From Arsenicicoccus cauae (GTDB lineage Bacteria; Actinomycetota; Actinomycetes; Actinomycetales; Dermatophilaceae), in assembly GCF_009707125.1 (NCBI RefSeq), contig NZ_WLVL01000019.1, positions 62,001 through 126,000 on the forward strand: 64,000 bases of DNA, in the 5' to 3' direction. The notes beneath the pieces were generated by a model. It saw only the letters and a list, made by a program, of their open reading frames with translations. It did not search any database and was not told the DNA's origin. The translations under genes and the position numbers were made by a program. This document shows positions 63,890-64,000 of the stretch, one piece after another. The stretch's first letter is position 1. Each line of letters opens with the position of its first letter.

Positions 63890-64000
63890 CTATCCCCCGG
63901 CCGGCCCCGCGGTCCGTCGCCCCAGGTCGGCGACCACGGTGGCCAGCGCGTCGAGCCCGGCGTGGCAGTCAGCCACGTCGGCGTGCTCGTCAGGGGCGTG
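63890..64000 (-). CDS. M20-family amidohydrolase, C-terminal end (5' truncated by window)
   Basis: The last 36 codons of a gene entering from the right end read [20 protein letters not shown] and continue with a short helix before TAG at 63890-63892. The (A/S)PDEH(A/V)D pattern followed by an Ala-rich helix is the C-terminal signature of M20 amidohydrolases such as allantoate amidohydrolase. In actinobacterial hut operons such a gene often sits just before hutF and may perform the N-formylglutamate deformylase step (inference). Only the tail is visible. Confidence 0.65.
   Translation of the reverse strand, partial: HAPDEHADVADCHAGLDALATVVADLGRRTAGPAGG

Overview
The window is high-GC actinobacterial DNA. 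The gene content fits a Micrococcales-type organism, possibly Intrasporangiaceae; that family placement is inference, since no rRNA or other phylogenetic marker is present. Genes are tightly packed, with many GTGA, ATGA and TGATG stop/start overlaps, GTG starts and GC-rich hairpin terminators. No tRNA, rRNA, CRISPR array, transposase or prophage gene was seen.

Layout. (1) 1-2627: end of a zinc-uptake operon, znuA (partial)-znuC-znuB-zur; both ZnuC and ZnuB carry histidine-rich tails. (2) 2644-3014, minus: a guanidinium exporter of the SMR family under a guanidine-III riboswitch. (3) 3251-3835: a probable Zur operator and a coupled operon of zinc-independent ribosomal proteins (L33, a severely shortened S14, L31 type B). 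(4) 4262-8552: GH36 alpha-galactosidase, a secreted DUF4185-like protein and a lipoprotein. (5) 8669-20512: nitrate respiration. A coupled minus-strand operon runs regulator-narG-31-codon ORF-narH-narJ-narI; two nitrate/nitrite porters (narK types I and II) are divergent from it, and a second regulator closes the block. The two regulators are paralogues, and only one keeps the cysteines expected for an Fe-S cluster.

(6) 20904-50214 is a surface-fibre locus of about 29 kb. Two TasA/camelysin-like subunits, a third exported protein, a SipW-type signal peptidase and a LAHTG wall-anchored protein form a plus-strand operon. Facing it are a small lipoprotein gene and a single 24.5-kb gene for an 8,153-residue LAKTG-anchored protein with about 60 tandem DUF7507/DUF11-like domains. 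The array shows a higher-order period of four domains (about 1.4 kb).

(7) 50420-53453, minus: thiamine-type ECF transporter (YkoE S-component plus a fused ATPase-ATPase-EcfT protein) under a TPP riboswitch. (8) 53498-54483: two small genes of unknown function. (9) 54533-59963, minus: LiaRS/DesKR-like two-component system next to a MacB/FtsX-type ABC exporter. (10) 60184-61077: DUF559/AbiEi-like protein. (11) 61230-64000, minus: histidine degradation, hutI-hutF and the end of an M20 amidohydrolase gene.

Together the window holds zinc-limitation adaptation, anaerobic nitrate respiration, a large biofilm/adhesion locus, vitamin uptake, envelope-stress export and histidine catabolism. A base-composition oddity runs through all of it: nearly every CATAC pentamer sits in the context GNCATAC.
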